Assembly (NCBI RefSeq): GCF_000026145.1
Contig: NC_009445.1
Location: 1,612,001-1,676,000, forward strand
Direction: 5' to 3'
Length of the DNA stretch: 64,000 bases
DNA from: Bradyrhizobium sp. ORS 278
Lineage (GTDB): Bacteria > Pseudomonadota > Alphaproteobacteria > Rhizobiales > Xanthobacteraceae
Notes under the pieces: model-generated
Seen by the model: only the letters and a program-made list of their open reading frames with translations
What the model was told of the DNA's origin: nothing
The model's database searches: none
Shown here: in pieces, positions 62,693-64,000 of the stretch
Position numbering within the stretch: the first letter of the stretch is position 1
Layout: each line of letters begins with the position of its first letter
Translations under genes and position numbers: made by a program

Positions 62693-64000
62693 TCACCGCA
62701 CGAGGCAGGGCCGCTTGTCGTCGAAGGTCCAGCCGGGGATCAGATACTGCATCGCGACGGCGTCGTCTCGTGCGCCGAGCCCGTGGCTCTTGTAAAGTTC
62801 ATGAGCCTTTTCGATGGCGCCGCGGTCAATCTCGACGCCGAGCCCGGGTTGCTCGGGCACTGCGATCCGGCCGCCCTTGATCTGCAGCGGCTGTTTGGTG
62901 AGCGCCTGGCCGTCCTGCCAGATCCAATGGGTGTCGATCGCGGTGACCTTGCCGGGCGCGGCGGCGGCGACATGGGTGAACATGGCGAGCGAAATGTCGA
63001 AATGGTTGTTGGAGTGCGAGCCCCAGGTCAGGCCGTTGTCCTTGCAAGTCTGCGCGACGCGCACCGAGCCCTGCATGGTCCAGAAATGGGGATCGGCGAG
63101 CGGAATGTCGACCGCGCCGAGCCGCAGCGCATGGCTGAGCTGCCGCCAGTCGGTGGCGATCATGTTGGTCGCGGTCGGCAGGCCCGTGGCGCGGCGGAAT
63201 TCGGCCATGATCTCACGGCCGGAGAAGCCGGCCTCGGCGCCGCAGGGATCCTCGGCATAAGCGAGGATGCCGTGCATGTCCTTGCATAGCCGGATCGCCT
63301 CGTCCAGCGACCAGGCGCCGTTGGGATCGAGCGTCACGCGCGCCTGCGGGAAGCGCTTGGCGATCGCGGTCACCGCCTCGATCTCGGCCTCGCCCTTGAG
63401 CACGCCGCCCTTGAGCTTGAAGTCGGCGAAGCCGTAGGCGTCATGGGTAGCCTCGGCGAGGCGCACCACGGCCTCCGGCGTCATCGCTTCCTGATGGCGC
63501 AAGGTGTACCAGCCCTCACGCTCGCCGTCGCCAGTGGCATAAGGAAGATCGGTCTTCTTGCGGTCGCCGACGAAGAACAGATAGCCGAGCGCCTCGACGG
63601 ATTTGCGCTGCTGGCCCTCGCCGAGCAGCGCCGCCACCGGCAGGCCGAGATGCTGGCCGAGCAGGTCGAGCAGAGCGGATTCGACCGCCGTGACGGCGTG
63701 GATCATCACGCGCAGATCGAACGTCTGCTTGCCGCGGCCGCCGGCATCGCGGTCGGCGAACGTGCTGCGCATCTTTGCGAGGATGGTGTTGCAGGCGCCG
63801 ATGCTCTGGCCGACGATCAAGCCCTTGGCATCCTCCAGCGTCTGCCGGATCTTCTCGCCGCCGGGCACCTCGCCGACGCCGGTATGGCCGGAATTGTCGG
63901 TCAGGATGACGAGGTTGCGCGTGAAGAACGGCCCATGCGCGCCCGAGAGATTGAGAAGCATGCTGTCACGCCCGGCGGCCGGAACGACCTCCATGCCGGT
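62693..64000 (-). CDS. gudD: Glucarate dehydratase (5' end outside window)
   Basis: At least 435 residues are visible; the frame runs off the right edge and only the first ~10-15 residues should be missing. It belongs to the enolase superfamily: [17 protein letters not shown], the KxK base pair in [16 protein letters not shown] and AEDPCGAE metal ligands, and the His-Asp dyad in [15 protein letters not shown]. It converts D-glucarate to 5-keto-4-deoxyglucarate. It is transcribed ahead of the aldehyde dehydrogenase (57-bp gap). Confidence 0.92.
   Translation of the reverse strand, partial: TGMEVVPAAGRDSMLLNLSGAHGPFFTRNLVILTDNSGHTGVGEVPGGEKIRQTLEDAKGLIVGQSIGACNTILAKMRSTFADRDAGGRGKQTFDLRVMIHAVTAVESALLDLLGQHLGLPVAALLGEGQQRKSVEALGYLFFVGDRKKTDLPYATGDGEREGWYTLRHQEAMTPEAVVRLAEATHDAYGFADFKLKGGVLKGEAEIEAVTAIAKRFPQARVTLDPNGAWSLDEAIRLCKDMHGILAYAEDPCGAEAGFSGREIMAEFRRATGLPTATNMIATDWRQLSHALRLGAVDIPLADPHFWTMQGSVRVAQTCKDNGLTWGSHSNNHFDISLAMFTHVAAAAPGKVTAIDTHWIWQDGQALTKQPLQIKGGRIAVPEQPGLGVEIDRGAIEKAHELYKSHGLGARDDAVAMQYLIPGWTFDDKRPCLVR

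Overview
The window is high-GC alphaproteobacterial DNA, most probably from a Bradyrhizobium chromosome (inference). The supporting evidence is an Irr-type iron control element, a FixK/FNR box, the gene content (many ABC transporters of small nitrogen compounds and sugar-acid catabolism), and several families of palindromic intergenic repeats of the kind common in Bradyrhizobium. No tRNA, rRNA, CRISPR array, integrase or transposase was seen. About 50 genes are supported, plus a few decayed ones.

Layout. 1-10,200: a mosaic of small genes with two copies of a ~445-bp structured repeat, a secreted esterase, a cytochrome c'-like protein behind a perfect Irr-box palindrome, a GT41 (SPINDLY/OGT-like) glycosyltransferase, a GNAT acetyltransferase, P-loop proteins and three decayed loci. 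10,222-16,223: a chemotaxis receptor, then a minus-strand copper-handling operon (His-rich protein, small lipoprotein, TolC-like lipoprotein, multicopper oxidase, CusF-like chaperone). 16,500-20,000: an MFS carrier, an orphan TAXI binding protein and a DUF4864-like protein. 20,063-22,953: a tryptophan-to-anthranilate operon (kynU, kynA, kynurenine formamidase). 23,162-26,445: a nitrile-pathway-type amidase, a haloacid dehalogenase and a divergent LysR regulator.

26,467-35,482 (minus strand) reads as a uptake and breakdown cluster for an amide or amino-acid-like compound: periplasmic binding protein, a fused permease-ATPase, an acetamidase/formamidase, a second acetamidase/formamidase fused to an AraC-type regulator, a RidA protein and a cytoplasmic gamma-glutamyltransferase. 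It lies back to back with a plus-strand polyamine-type ABC transporter feeding a metal-dependent amidohydrolase that is translationally coupled to a G3E (CobW) GTPase (36,119-42,812). Next come an IclR regulator and an operon joining another polyamine-type ABC transporter to a three-subunit HcnABC-like flavin/iron-sulfur dehydrogenase (44,002-50,587).

50,896-53,141 is a divergent PPOX-family/MocR pair with a perfect inverted repeat between the genes. 53,129-57,656 is a tight three-gene operon of patatin-like lipase, thermolysin-like metallopeptidase and ComEC-like metallo-beta-lactamase-fold hydrolase; its function is unknown to me, and with the AraC-amidase fusion it is the most interesting item here. 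The right end (58,445-64,000) holds an exported class II aldolase homologue and an aldarate catabolic cluster (galactarate dehydratase, 2,5-dioxovalerate dehydrogenase, glucarate dehydratase running off the window).
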